A stretch of DNA of 64,000 nt from contig NW_026570293.1 of assembly GCF_019649055.1 (NCBI RefSeq), forward strand, positions 496,001-560,000, written 5' to 3'. Each line of letters opens with the position of its first letter. Position 1 is the stretch's first letter. The position numbers were made by a program, and so were the translations under genes. The DNA is from Paramacrobiotus metropolitanus. Its lineage: Eukaryota > Tardigrada > Eutardigrada > Parachela > Macrobiotidae. This document shows, one piece after another, positions 11,305 through 23,200 of the stretch. The notes under the pieces are model-generated. The model saw only the letters and a program-made list of their open reading frames with translations, did no database searches and was not told where the DNA came from.

Positions 11305-13004
11305 GCACCTGTGCGTCAGGATCGCGCTCTTGGATGCCCATCGAGCAGCAGCGCGCATCCATCGTTCCGCTACACCGGTCAGTCGGAGAATCAGGATTCC
11401 GATGACGAGCCCCCCGTGCGGCGCGGGAAGCGGGCCAACAAGAAGAATCTGGCCAGCGCCGTCATTCCCCAGGAAACCATCGGCAACGCCAAACCCAATC
11501 GCAAGCGCACAGTGGCCAACAGCGTGGAATCGCCCACGACGTCCTCGGCCGGTGATCAGAACGATCAGGGTATGCGCTCGAAATGGGGTTATGTTTCGAC
11601 TGCAATGTAATTCATATAGTGTTCTTTTTGCAGACAATGTTTCAAAGTTCGCAGCATTGATGGCACGTATTCCGCGCCTGGTAGCACAGATGAAGAGTAC
11701 AGTCCAGCTGGTGGACGACTGGAAGGATCGGCTACTGGAAGTCCTGGAGGAGGAAACCAAACGGAAACCCAACGCGGCGTCACTAGAAATCATTTGTAAT
11801 ATGCTGGATAAGAAAGTGTACTCGTTCGTGGAGTGGGCGCGCGATTCCTCTTTCTTTGATTCCTTGGATGTAAGTGAGGTTCTCTGCGAACGCTGCTTAT
11901 AGATTCTCCAGGAACAAGAGTTGTTTACTAGCAGTTGTTGTTGGCAGTATGAAGACCAGAAGAAACTGCTGCAGTTCGGCTGGAATTTGTACCTCATGTT
12001 CGACATCATCTACCACTTGTCACAAAATGTTATGAACGAGTTCCAACACCTGTCCGGAGGATCGACGATCAAAATGACGGAAATTGCGGCGCTGGGACAT
12101 CCGGCCAACTGCGCGTCCATTCAGCGGATGGTGGAGTTAGTACGGGAATTGGCTATAAATCGCGCCGACTTCCTTAACATCAAGATGATTTTATTATTGA
12201 ATCCATGTAAGTTTTTAGGATTGCGATGGACCAGAAAGGATATTAGCAAATGAGTACTGTTTTCTAAAAAGATTAGTGACAGCCGATTAGTATTACTTTC
12301 TAAGCGTACCAGAAACAGTGCATTTGACGTAATTCGAAACTATATACTTTCAAGAAATTGCTGAAGTAGTTAATTATTTTTTGATGGTTTGCTAGCAAAA
12401 GTAATACCTATATTGTTAAGAGCATAAGTAAAATTATTATGAATCAGTAAAACATCGAATTAGTTTTGTTTTAGGTAACATGCATACGTAGTTAGTAATT
12501 TATATCTATATGTGCGATGTCATTCTGCTAGTGTAGTCGTTTTCATACAAAGTTTTGGTAGAAAGTTTGTACGATAATTAGAATATTCTCTTCTTTGAAG
12601 TTGAGTTTTTAACCGTTTTTTAAGGCTGTCGCAAGGTGCTGCACTAAATTCTTTTTTGTAACCCATGGATTTAGTCTGGTGCAGAGATGACTATTGATTA
12701 TGAATTATTTTGTATCAGTTCATATATAATTTAATAGATCACTGTTTCTTCAGTTGTTCCTGGGTTGGTGAAGCAGCGTCCCATCAAATGGGCATACGAA
12801 CGGTGCCAAGAGGAGCTGAAGAACGATTCCATGAAAACGCAGGCGGGAATCACGGGTCGATTCGGTCGTTTCATGTCCCTGGTGACGGATATGCGGAAAT
12901 TTGCGGACGAAGGCGAACACTACCTGTACACCAAGGCCGGCCAGGATGGCTATCCAGGCCCGCCAGGATGGTTTTTATTGGGTGTTACTGTGTATGCGCA
13001 ATAG
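11305..13004 (+). CDS. Nuclear hormone receptor, hinge and ligand-binding domain
   Basis: Four exons: about 11305-11569, 11634-11869, 11948-12206 and 12754-13004. Phases join consistently (1, 0, 1). Exon 1 is a Ser/Lys/Arg-rich hinge that starts with VRQDRALG, like the extension after a receptor DNA-binding domain. Exons 2-3 carry the LBD signature: FVEWARDSSFFDSLD followed by DQKKLLQFGWNLYLMFD, matching the helix 3-5 motif (F/W-A-x6-F-x2-L-x3-D-Q-x2-L-L). Exon 4 has the helix 10 motif GRFGRFMSL. Nuclear receptors are ligand-regulated transcription factors; the layout is most like NR2-type receptors but I would not name a subfamily. The frame ends GVTVYAQ with no recognisable helix 12 (AF-2), and no DNA-binding-domain exon is visible upstream, so both ends may be incomplete. 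Confidence 0.75.
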
Positions 13005-15911
13005 CTGTTACAGGCGTTTTGATCCGATGACGATTTGTTATTTAATTGCACTGGCGGGTGCTGTTCTCTGTTCTTACCGTGTTAGCCTTTTAACAAGTCG
13101 ATTATTGTCATAATTATTTGATTTTCTCTTCTACTTTCTGTTACCGTCCGAATGCATACCGTGGCTTTGTGTTATTCTATGCGATTTTAGCACAAAATTA
13201 ATAAATTACGTAAGGTAAATAAAGTGGGGGTTGTTTGGAGCACTATACAGGATACATGCATCATAATATGCAGATGGACCTTAAGAATCGGAAGAAGTGT
13301 TGCTAGAAGTGGTGGACTTTAATCGTAACCGTTCCCGACTATATGTTGAAGCTTCGGCCCATTCACTTGGTAATTTATTTGTTGAGCACAAAACACCTGC
13401 CGGATGGTTACAACTTGCCGCCCAAATTATTCACTGCACGACCCACGAAATGCTACTCAAATCATAAATTGGTGCCATGAAAGGAAACAAAAATTATTGC
13501 TGAAGCTTTCAGTTAGTGGTCGCTTTGGTCTTCGATCTGCCAGTCGCTCGCAGATATCGAAGCTGAGCATTCGTTTCCCAGTTTGCAAAGGACCCAGGAA
13601 ATGTAAAATGTGAAAAAGCACTCCATAAGGCGATCTTGTAATCAATACAATTGTTTACGTAATTAGATATCGTTCAACGCGTGGTGGCGATTGACGTTAT
13701 TGGTTAACTTCTCATAAAGCGATGCTGTCGATTTACGGTATACGTATCCTGTCAGTAACGTAAGTAATGTTCGGCTGATTGTTGAGCAATTATCCGGTAA
13801 ATCCATAAAATATCCGGTAAATCCATAAAAGTGCCGTCATGGTTGGTCTTTCTTTATATCAGTGGCCGATGTCGGCTGTGTTACCTGTACGGCTACTCTA
13901 ATAACATTATAATCCGTCAACAATCAGCTGAACCGCATTGAATTATTTTAATTAAAAGATGGCTTTTGCTTGTGTGTTCAAAGTCAGTTAACTTATGCCA
14001 CAGTCAATTAAAATGCGATAACAAAGCCTTCAAACCCAGTATTGAAAATTCTGAAATATTAAAACATTGTAAATATTTATAAAAATTACTGGTAAAACGA
14101 TAAGACATGGACTAGGTTTTGACAAAAACTAGAAGCCGGTAATGGCCGCCGGATTTGGAGAAATTTGTGGAGTGTAAAACAAGGTACGCACTGTGTACGG
14201 CGATTGTAGTACCGCACTCGCATAATTCATTATTGTTGTGGTTGCGAAGACGCTGACTGGCGTGGCCCTCCTGTCCATGGTGAGTTGGTTGATCGTCTTC
14301 CCGGATAAGCGCCGGGCTAGTGTTTCCGCTCTCAGTCCCAGTGGAAAATGGTTTGTTGTTCACGGTTGAGTCTGCATCGTCAATACCGATGGGTATACAA
14401 TTCTGTATACGGCTTTTCCTGGGAGTTTGCAGCATATCTCCTCAGCGAAGTGGTACAGATAGACTCGGTGTGGACAATAGTCCACACCTGCGAATGACAG
14501 TAATTTATGGCATTGACGTTAAGAGCATGAAGATGCATTAAAATCATTAAGAGCATCAAAGATGCCGCAATACCAAAGATACCGCATAGCACCAGTCTGC
14601 AAAGTATATTGTCGCAACATCTTTATGGGGATAACAAAGAGTCTCACAAAGATCCGATTTTTATCAAAGCTAGAGCATGGCGCCAAATTGTTTGCTAATG
14701 TGGAAGTAAGCAGCCACTTGAGTATTTGGGTTGGGTCGGGCATGGTGGGCTATTATTATTTAATGGTTTTTCTCGACATCTAATGTTATTTGAGGGACAA
14801 AGGCGGTTTTATTGTATTTTCTGGTAATTGTGTTGTGGTACTAGAAATTTAACACGCCAAGTTGTAATCAAAAAGTAAAGTCTTTTTAAAATTAGAACAA
14901 ACGAGACCAACTCCAGGTTATTTGTTTGTTCAGTTCTAAGAATCAAATTCTAATAATACTAATGTTCTAATAATAATACTAATAATAATAATTGTTATTA
15001 TTATGTGATAATAGTAATTTTATGTGTTAGTGTTTCTTAGTATTAACTTTTGATTCTTAGATTTGAAACTTCGGTCAGAAGAGGGATCCGACGTAGGATC
15101 TTTAATTGTACATGCGTCTATCTGGTGATTATAGTCAACGTATCTGTAAATCAGGAATACACTTTCTACGTTTGAAATTGCTTTCAGTAAGCTAACGATA
15201 CATAAAGTAATCGCTAAAAAGGAGAAAGGACGAAACAGAATTATATTCAGTTGGTACGACTTTAAATGTCTTCAAGGGTCAAACGATGCAAAAAACAACA
15301 TCAGGCATAAATACATGAAAGAAATGGTTTTTTTCTAATCTGAAAATTTACTGAATTTCGAAACTTTTGGTTTTATTTTGTATTTTATTTTTTTGTCATG
15401 TTATTATTCATTGTTTCTGCTGAAATTGTGTGATGCGCTTCGGTTATAAATGCGATGGTAATATTTATTTTGTATTTTTTGTGACAGTTAACATGGAACT
15501 GCGAAAGGTTGGTTGTAGTAAAAGAACAATTGTCGACAAAAAATAATCATCAGTAGCATTAATAGTAACGTTTAACATGCTTGTTTCTGACCAAACCCAC
15601 AGTTGTGTATGTCAATTTGGTATCGTAGTCCAACAGCTGCTGACAAACGCAGACCATGAATAAAAAGATTAAGGTGCCGTGTGGTTTTTAACCGACTGCC
15701 GACAGGTTGTGGTAGGCAATCTAGCAGGGACAGAAGGAACCATTACCAAAAATAATGGCACCAGTCAGCTGTTTCTCACCAAAGCTGTTCGCATAAATGA
15801 GGATTCATTTCGATAATTAATCCTTACTGTGGGCAGGCAAACAGGCGGTTTTTGTGGTATGAAAGGGAGTGACAGTCCATGCATATATTCGGCTTCTTCT
15901 ATAGATATTTT
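13005..15911. other. Long non-coding stretch with low-complexity DNA
   Basis: AT-rich. It includes a 19-bp direct duplication at about 13795-13830 (ATCCGGTAAATCCATAAAA twice) and an AAT/ATT-rich patch at 14950-15020. A frame at about 13288-13467 (EEVLLEVVDFNRNRSRLYVE onward, ending TAA) looks protein-like but has no good acceptor. Frames at 14112-14783 lack motifs. I would not call a gene here. Confidence 0.4.
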
Positions 15912-16522
15912 TCTTGTTAGATTGCACTACCATTAAACACTTGGGAAGACAATCATTAAGGCGGTATGTCGCGACATTAGTTTGTGAAGATAACGGGTGG
16001 CTACGTTTATGGACAGATCTATTACCAAATTACCATCTTCGTGTCAATAAATCAAGAAAACCACCGCTAGATTTCTATAACCAGATCCAGACTGCATGCA
16101 GGGAGGTGAAAAGCCTTTGTTAATAATGTATCTCTCGGTTTGATTTTAATCCAGAATGAGTTTACTTGGAGTAAAGTTGGAACGTTGGTTGCTTTGGATT
16201 TTCGGTCTATCTCGTACTGGTACTCGTTTGGCGGTATTCAATTTGTAGGGGGACCAAAATGTCGAAAATTACGTTGATGTTTCGTGTAATCTGCTTTCTG
16301 ATTTTTCCATTTCAGATTAAATGGAAAATGACTGTATCGGCAAACATTCTTGGGCGACCGATTATCGTGAACAAACGATGTTATTGCCGCCGCTTAGACC
16401 GCCGGAGTTATCCAACTTATGTGGAGCTAACAATACGTTCACCGCCCTCGGAGCAGACCCTTGACCTTTTTAAAATTGCCATGGGGATCCGACGACAGCC
16501 ATGCCCTTGCGCTTTTGAATAG
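15912..16522 (+). CDS. Possible upstream exons of the GIY-YIG gene
   Basis: A CTTGTTAG acceptor before 15912 opens CTTIKHLGRQSLRRYVATLV onward, ending at a GTGAAA donor (16109) in phase 0. A TTTCAG acceptor before 16315 then continues in phase 0 as IKWKMTVSANILGRPIIVNK onward to a TAG at 16520-16522, directly before a GTAATT. Both look like exons by splice context, but I recognise no domain. They lie on the same strand as the nuclease exons at 17.3-18 kb and might be its 5' part. A competing frame in the second segment (from the ATG at 16320) ends in GALGADP-like residues resembling a LEM domain fragment, so the assignment is weak. Confidence 0.3.
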
Positions 16523-17269
16523 GTAATTTTACAGCATTTGAATTTTAAAATGGGTAGGGTGGGCAATAGTGGAATACTTTTTGGTATTTCAAGCATTAAT
16601 ACCTTGAATTGTGCAGTACCAAGGTATAAATGAGGTGTATACTGTACGAATAAAATGTCTTTTAGGATTTCCCATCCCAGGGCTTCCAGACATGGTTTTT
16701 GGCTTCCCGACGTGGCACGCTCATGTGGATTCCGTGGTTTCTTTACATCCCTGTATCTAGCTTGTATACGTCGTTATATTTTCTACTGACATGCCTTTGC
16801 CATAATTTTAGATTGTAGCCTGAGACCTCTATTTTTTTACTGCTTCATGCCTTTAAGGAAGGTGTATGGTTGTATTGACTTTTACGTTGTACGTGCGTTC
16901 TGTTAATCCATGCCTAATTAAAAGGACTGATTTTTGATGTGTCAAAAAATGAAAAAATGAACTATGGGAATTTCCATTTTTTTTAAAGCCATCTTGATAA
17001 GATCAGCGATGCCGCCGTTGTCAGTACTATACTGGTATTACTAAATAAGACACAAAGGATTCAGCACGTGCTATTGCCATTATAATTCCCGGCACCTGAT
17101 AGGCCAGTAACCCTAAACCGTACGCTCTTTAAAGTTTCAGATGGTCGGACAATAAAAGGGACTTTTTCTTCCTTGTCTGGGTCATTTTGATTTTCGCTTA
17201 CAGTAGAGGTTTTTAAAATGCACGTGATTCTTATTTGCATTTTCAATGATTAATGTACGTTAATGTCAG

Positions 17270-18000
17270 CATATGTTTATATTTTCCTACGTAGTATAGA
17301 TACCAATGTCTCTTTTGTTCAATTTTTGAAAAACATATTTTATATTGGGAAGGCCTCTGCCAACCGAAAGTATTACAATCGCCCAAAACAACATGTTTAT
17401 GAAGCACGTGCGGGAAAAAAGGTAAATTTAAAAAAGAGAATTTTCATATAGAGTATTATTACTGTATACAGTATCATTATTCAGATTTTCATGACGGTTT
17501 AAAGAAAGTTTATTTTATCCATAAACAGATCTCTCCAAAGTCTTCCGTTATGCAAAATGTGTGGCTTTCTGGACATCAGATTGCAGTGGTGACAGGTTGT
17601 CAAAAGAGCCATGATGCCGTCGCATTTAGCCTTGAAGCAATGGCCATAAATTATGTTGGACTAAATTACCTGACTAACCGAATTCACGGTACAATGAAAT
17701 ACGCGCCTTCTGTTTTCAAGCAGAACTTGCTGCTGCAAAATATCATGGGCAGAAGTTTGCTATATAAAATGTATGTTAAGTTTCGTGCTGGATTTTTCTT
17801 GGTTTATTAACAGGCATGCTGCATTTGTGTACGAAATTCCTAGATGGTTGATACCTTGCGTTACAAGTCGTAATGGGAATGAATGTAACGTATTTAGCGA
17901 ACAAAAATTTGTTAACGGTTTTTTATTTATTAACGCTCATTTAAGTATTAATTCCACCATTGCACAGTTAATCCTTGATTTAATGAAGCTTTCACACTGA
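17270..18000 (+). CDS. GIY-YIG endonuclease, ANKLE1/LEM-3-like C-terminal region
   Basis: Three exons: 17270-17421, 17529-17770 and 17814-18000. Reading phase is consistent at both joins, and the frame ends at TGA 17998-18000. Exon 1 reads YVYIFL, then IFYIGKASANRKYYNRPKQH, matching the GIY-YIG core (VYxLxD...FYIGKGxxxRxxxH) of ANKLE1/COG3680-type nucleases; the usual Gly after the Lys is Ala. Exon 2 has VWLSGHQIAVV, a Glu within AFSLEAMAINYVGL and then NYLTNRIHG, corresponding to the conserved E...IGLxxLTNxxxG segment. ANKLE1-type enzymes cleave branched or bridge DNA. No ankyrin repeats or convincing LEM domain are visible upstream, so this is either a partial gene or a short nuclease. Confidence 0.7.
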
Positions 18001-18830
18001 ACAAAATTCTAAAAGAAGGAATGCTAAAACAACTGCATAACGGACTGTCCTGCTGCTGTTACCATAAAACAAATACTAGTAAATACTGATGTTTTATGAA
18101 CGACATCTTCAAAAACTCAAGCGCTAAAACAGGTCATACAAAACGGTAAGTGGTACTACTCCCATGAAAAGGTTTTATGCGTAATGTACAATGAACGAAA
18201 TGGGACGTTACGGAAGATGAATGACAACAAAACATCTTTTTCATGGACAGCTGGCGCCTTTGGTGCACTTCCGTTTCAATGGCAGTCCACTTAAACTTTC
18301 AATCGAATTTTCAGTCCGCATTCAAGATAGCATTTTGGGAATCGGGAATGGGAATGTCTATGGGAATGGATTGGGAATGTCTATGTTGCAATAAAGCCAA
18401 TACTTCTTGGTCCATATTAGCCTATTTAAAACAAAATACTTTATTACTAATAGAAATAAAAAATCGATTTGCAAACACGGATTATTGGCAAAGGAACGAT
18501 ATTTACCAATGCGGCAGCTTGAACGTCGGTGGGCCGATACCGTCAAAGTCACTGGCTTGCTTTACGTAGCGTCCGGGCCTGCTCGCCTTTACGATCTACA
18601 ATACAGCTGGGTAATTACCGATTGTAGTCAAAAAACTTAAAATGTAGCTAGATTACCCGTACTTCCGGATCCCCCCCGCTTCGACATCAAAGATTTTTGC
18701 TGTAAACACAGGCAGATTAGGTATATACAATTGTATGAACATTTGTCACTGCTATAATAGTGCTAGTATAGTTTGCTGTAAATTACCTAGTTTATTATAA
18801 CACATTTAATTATTGTTAGCAAGATTAAAT
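18001..18830. other. Spacer between GIY-YIG gene and Helitron region
   Basis: Short overlapping frames on both strands at 18243-18640 without motifs; GGGAATGG-like repeats at about 18337-18380. I see no supported gene. Confidence 0.4.
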
Positions 18831-18889
18831 TAAATGTACTATTTTAGTTTAAATTTAAAAAAAAAATTTAAACTAAAATAGTACATTTA
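18831..18889. repeat. Perfect 26-bp inverted repeat with 7-A loop
   Basis: Arms 18831-18856 and 18864-18889 are exact reverse complements, separated by seven A. A further partial copy of the arm end (AATAGTACAT) follows at 18891-18900. It lies about 130 bp beyond the end of the RPA-like gene, on the side where the Helitron 3' terminus is expected, but it is longer than a typical Helitron 3' hairpin. Confidence 0.85.
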
Positions 18890-19022
18890 AAATAGTACAT
18901 AGTACATTGTTAACTGGGTTAGTATGATTCTGGTAATACCAAAAGAGGCATTTACCCTTTGCCATCTGGATCCAATGCCAACGAATGTTGGGTCCTTCCT
19001 TGATAAACCAAAAAATCAAGAA

Positions 19023-20098
19023 TTAAAAAATCACAGCAATTGCCAAATGATACGTTAACAAAATTTTAATTACAGGATTTCGCGACCATTGGCATTTAAG
19101 GATGTTATTTGTCACGCTTTTCCAGTCGTAGTTAGCTGTCGGATTTGCAGCGGCGTTGCCGAAAAACTTTGCAAGAATGTTGTCTCCGGCCAGCGTAACC
19201 AGTTCCCCCTTGCCGTCATGCAGCGTCACCTTTGGAATACCATACATAGTGCATTTTAAAACCCACTACACATATTTACGCACATTTTAACACAGTGCTT
19301 TTAACAGACTATCGGTACTAGCAGCAAGTGGAAAATTTCTCGTTACCTCGGTTTGCTTGTAGACCGTTTTCGCGTTTCCAGCCGGTTCCCTTTGACATGA
19401 GGAGCAGAACAACGCGCCATTTTCAGGATCTTCCAGTAGCAATCCATCGCAGTACCCACAATAATTTTCCTTTTCGACACTCGCTAAATCGACCACTCGG
19501 GCTTGGCAGGTTACAGCAACATATGCTACTGGTTGGCGGTAGCTGACAGAAATCGAACGGATGCTGTCCAACGTAACCGTTTTCAGATGCGCTGCGAGGA
19601 ATGCGGGTTTTAAATTTGATCTAATTTTGTGCACTGCCCTAGGTTTTAAAATGATCCTTACCACTGGCCGACCCTTTCGTGATGAGCATACCAAAACCAG
19701 GATTCAAACTCGGCAGGAAATAACAATTTCCATCCGTGCTCGCTTTTCCCCCTTGGATCGACCCCTTTTCCAGTGTCAGACTGTAACTTTCGCCCACACA
19801 CAATTTCTCGCCATATGATACCAGAAACTGCTCATTGATCCACATCGGAAGAATGCCAGTGCCATCAACCAAGACAACCGATTGAAATCGCCCACTTCCT
19901 TGCCCTTTTCTGGTCCGAATTGGTGTTTTCTCAGCAACGGTTACGTTTAAAGCGAATCTGCAAGCAAACTTGGAATATGATGATGGTGGCATTGTTATTT
20001 TATTTTTAAACTTTTGCGCACCTGTCTGGCTTGTTCGTAACTGCGTCGGCGATAGACAACGATGGTGGTGGGCCTTTGAATTTCTTCGGAGACGTCAT
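19023..20098 (-). CDS. RPA70-like single-stranded DNA-binding protein carried by the Helitron
   Basis: Four exons: 20098-20022, 19957-19662, 19591-19347 and 19265-19023. Joins are phase 2, 1 and 0 and all have GT-AG borders; introns are 64-81 bp. The product is about 286 aa. An N-terminal OB-fold-like part (FALNVTVAEKTPIR, FQSVVLVDGTGILPMWI) is followed by a C-terminal RPA1-type OB fold: RSISVSYRQPVAYVAVTCQA, then a Cys4 zinc ribbon (CGYCDG...CSSC) inserted in the fold, then WVLKCTMYGIPKVTLHD and a typical LAGDNILAKFFG. RPA binds ssDNA during replication. Plant and some animal Helitrons are known to carry RPA-like genes, and position, strand and closeness to Rep here suggest the same. A host gene lying next to the element is the alternative. 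Confidence 0.8.
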
Positions 20099-20227
20099 TG
20101 TCTATGCCATTAACTCAAGTAGACATTTTGTTTTGTTTAGGTTCATATTTTCAGTTCGTCTCAGTTTTATACTTTTTTTGTTAATTTCCGGTAGTATCGG
20201 TTTTTGTACGCACTTTTCGTTTATGTC

Positions 20228-23200
20228 TTAACGGTTAAGGACATTGTTGTTTGCCAATAATTGTAACCGCTGAATTTCTTTTAATGCATCTTTTGAGAAC
20301 GCAAACGCTTCAGGAGCATAACCTAGCAGTATAAAAGCATTTCTATTCGGAAATCGAGATAACGCGACGTAAAATCCGCCCTGCGGCCGGTGTACGCCAA
20401 AGTTTAAGTCGATAGCGCCACACAAGATTGTAGCACCTTGAGACTTATGTATTGTCATTGCGTATGCTAGTGCAACTGGAAACTGCGTTCTGCGCATTGC
20501 TGATTTATTAACGTCACGAAACCAACAAGTAACTGGTGAAATCACCGATGCTTCCTTATTTCCATCAAATAGTATCTTTAAGCTTTTAGGCATTTTAGCA
20601 TTAATTGTTGAACCTACATGTGCTTCCGGATAACTGCAGCCTTCCATCTCTGGAATTTCACATACGCTGTTCTCACCAGAATTCCACAGTATCTCTTCCA
20701 CGGTTCCTCTAGCCCCATTTACTAGTCCAGAATTAACGTCTACATTTTGCGTCAGCATTATTCTGCAACCCTTAACTAAATAAACAATTTCACTCAAACC
20801 ACCAGTTTTTTTTGGATCTTTCGATGGACATAAAGCTCTTTTTGTAGATTTCTTATATTTTTGGCTCTTACTTTCAACATCTTCCGCGTCTTTTGCCTTA
20901 ATTTCTAATACAGGCGTGTTCATTTGTTTCGCCAAATCTTGCAAAGCATTATAGTTAAACTGCTGCGTTGATTTAACGCGATAAAAGAGATGAACAGCCT
21001 CTTTGAAATTTTCTTTGTATTCTTTCTCCAATTCCATATACCCATCTGGGTTAATGTTTTTATTTAAACACCGTTTTCTCAACAACTGATCGAACTCCCC
21101 GCTTAAGGTTCCATCCCGAAGTTTGTTTAATCCATCCCTGAATTCATCGTCACCAATCTGCCTCATATTTTTTGTGAAAAAAACCGGCTCAAATAAATTC
21201 CACAGATCTACAATTTCGCCGGACTTTTCGAATATGAATTTTGCTTGCACTGGTCTCAGTTGAAAAAAATCACCAAACACTATCACAGGTATTTCTCCGA
21301 AATAGGCTCCAGGCTTGTTTATTGTATCTTTAACTTCGTTTAGCCGTTGGTTTATTTGATAAAATAGTTTTCTTCCAACCATTGAGATTTCATCAATAAT
21401 CAGAAGCACCGAACCGCTAAGTTTATTTCGTAAATTATTAAGTTTCTGCCCTGATGCTGTTTTATATGTCTGAAAAGCGCCATCTTGGACTTCTAAACCA
21501 AAAAGGTCATGCAATGTCGAACCTCCTATATTATGTGCTGCACATCCCGTCGGTGCAGCTAACAGGCATCCTCCTTTGTACCTTGCTATTGAATTAATGC
21601 CTTTTTCTGCAATAGTAAAATTTTTAACTAATGTTGTTAGGGCTTTTATCAGGTATGTTTTTCCACAACCAGCTGGCCCCTGCACGAAGATGTAAAACGG
21701 TTTCACCTTGTTAGTGTCTACCTTTTTGTTCCAATTTGCTCTTCTTTCTTGCAAAAGGTCATACAAATAACGCTCAACTCTGTCATATACTGATCTCTGT
21801 TCAGCGGTAAACAAACTTTTATCAACATTTTCGAAGACAAAGTTTAAAGTCTCTTCCATATTCCCATCAATATTTTCAGTTCCATTACCATCGTAGCCTT
21901 CTTCACAATTTGTTTTCCCGTTATGGTTACGCGTCAAGGAGTACTCAATTTCAGAAACCTGTTGAATTTCCGTAAATATCATGCTTTTGTAGGTTTCCGG
22001 CAAATGTTCAGCAGCCCCCTTTATTTGTGGAATGACTTCCTTAAAAGCGTCTAAAAAGTCCTCATCGCTACCTGTTAGATTGTACTTTTCACTGATTTCA
22101 TCCGTTGCAAAAGGCAATGTTAACATAGCAATCCCATACAATCTCTCTCTTTTGCAAACATTGTTTAAGCGAAACGCTACATTTTTTATCTTAGTTCTCA
22201 TGCGCAGTGCTTGACCATTTCCAATCGCTAACCGAATGTTTTTCCGACTTGTTCCGTTTAGAAATGGAGACGCATTTTCTACCTTTTTCCACAAAGGGTT
22301 AACAATCAAGTGTACCACTTTATCGACCTTTCCTTCTGCAATATCGTCTTCGTCTACGTTTTCTTCGAGTGCAGATTTTTTCAGTGAATCCGCCACAAAC
22401 CACTGTAGAAAGTCAAATAAATTCATTTTGTCGAGGCATTCAATGATTTCTTCTTCATCCTGCAAACTCATTCGCTTTTTGTATTTTTGCAACATGCTTG
22501 GAACAAAATCTTCATCACATAAATCATTGTTTAGGTCTGCACCGTTTTTCAATAATTCAGACCTCTCATCAACTGTTTTAAGGTCAACGAACACAGACGA
22601 CGTTGTCGAATAATACAGAGGACATCCCAGTAATATCATTGCAGCTTCTATTTTACCGACCTGACGATGTGACAATACTGAATTAGCAGCTTTGAAAAGT
22701 GTTGACCTTATTGACTCCTCACTATTATCTCCACAATTTTCAAAAACTTTCGCTAACACTTCCTTGTCCTTCTGTTCAGGCTTTGCGACATAGCTAAACA
22801 AATATTCCATAGCCGCCCAGACATCGCATACCACTTGCACATCCATGTTGCATTTGAAAAGATTCAGCCATGCAATATTATACGGAACAATGTCACAAGA
22901 CACATCTGTTAATCTTCGCAGGGTAATCTCCTTATCTCCCTTTACTCTATTTTTCCACTCTTTTGATGTTAAAAACCTTGTGGTATCAGACCTGATGTGC
23001 GGATATCCAAATCTACATAGCATTCGCTCAAGTTTTGTATTACGTACTTTTCCGTCACTATCATCTTTGGCGACCTCATCGGCATCGTTGTCACTGCATA
23101 TAAAGTTTTCCATAGAATCCTCATTTTTGTTATCACTTTCAGAACATTTTTGACCTGCAGTTTTATCTTTATCGCCCCATTTCCTAAAACGCTTCCTGCC

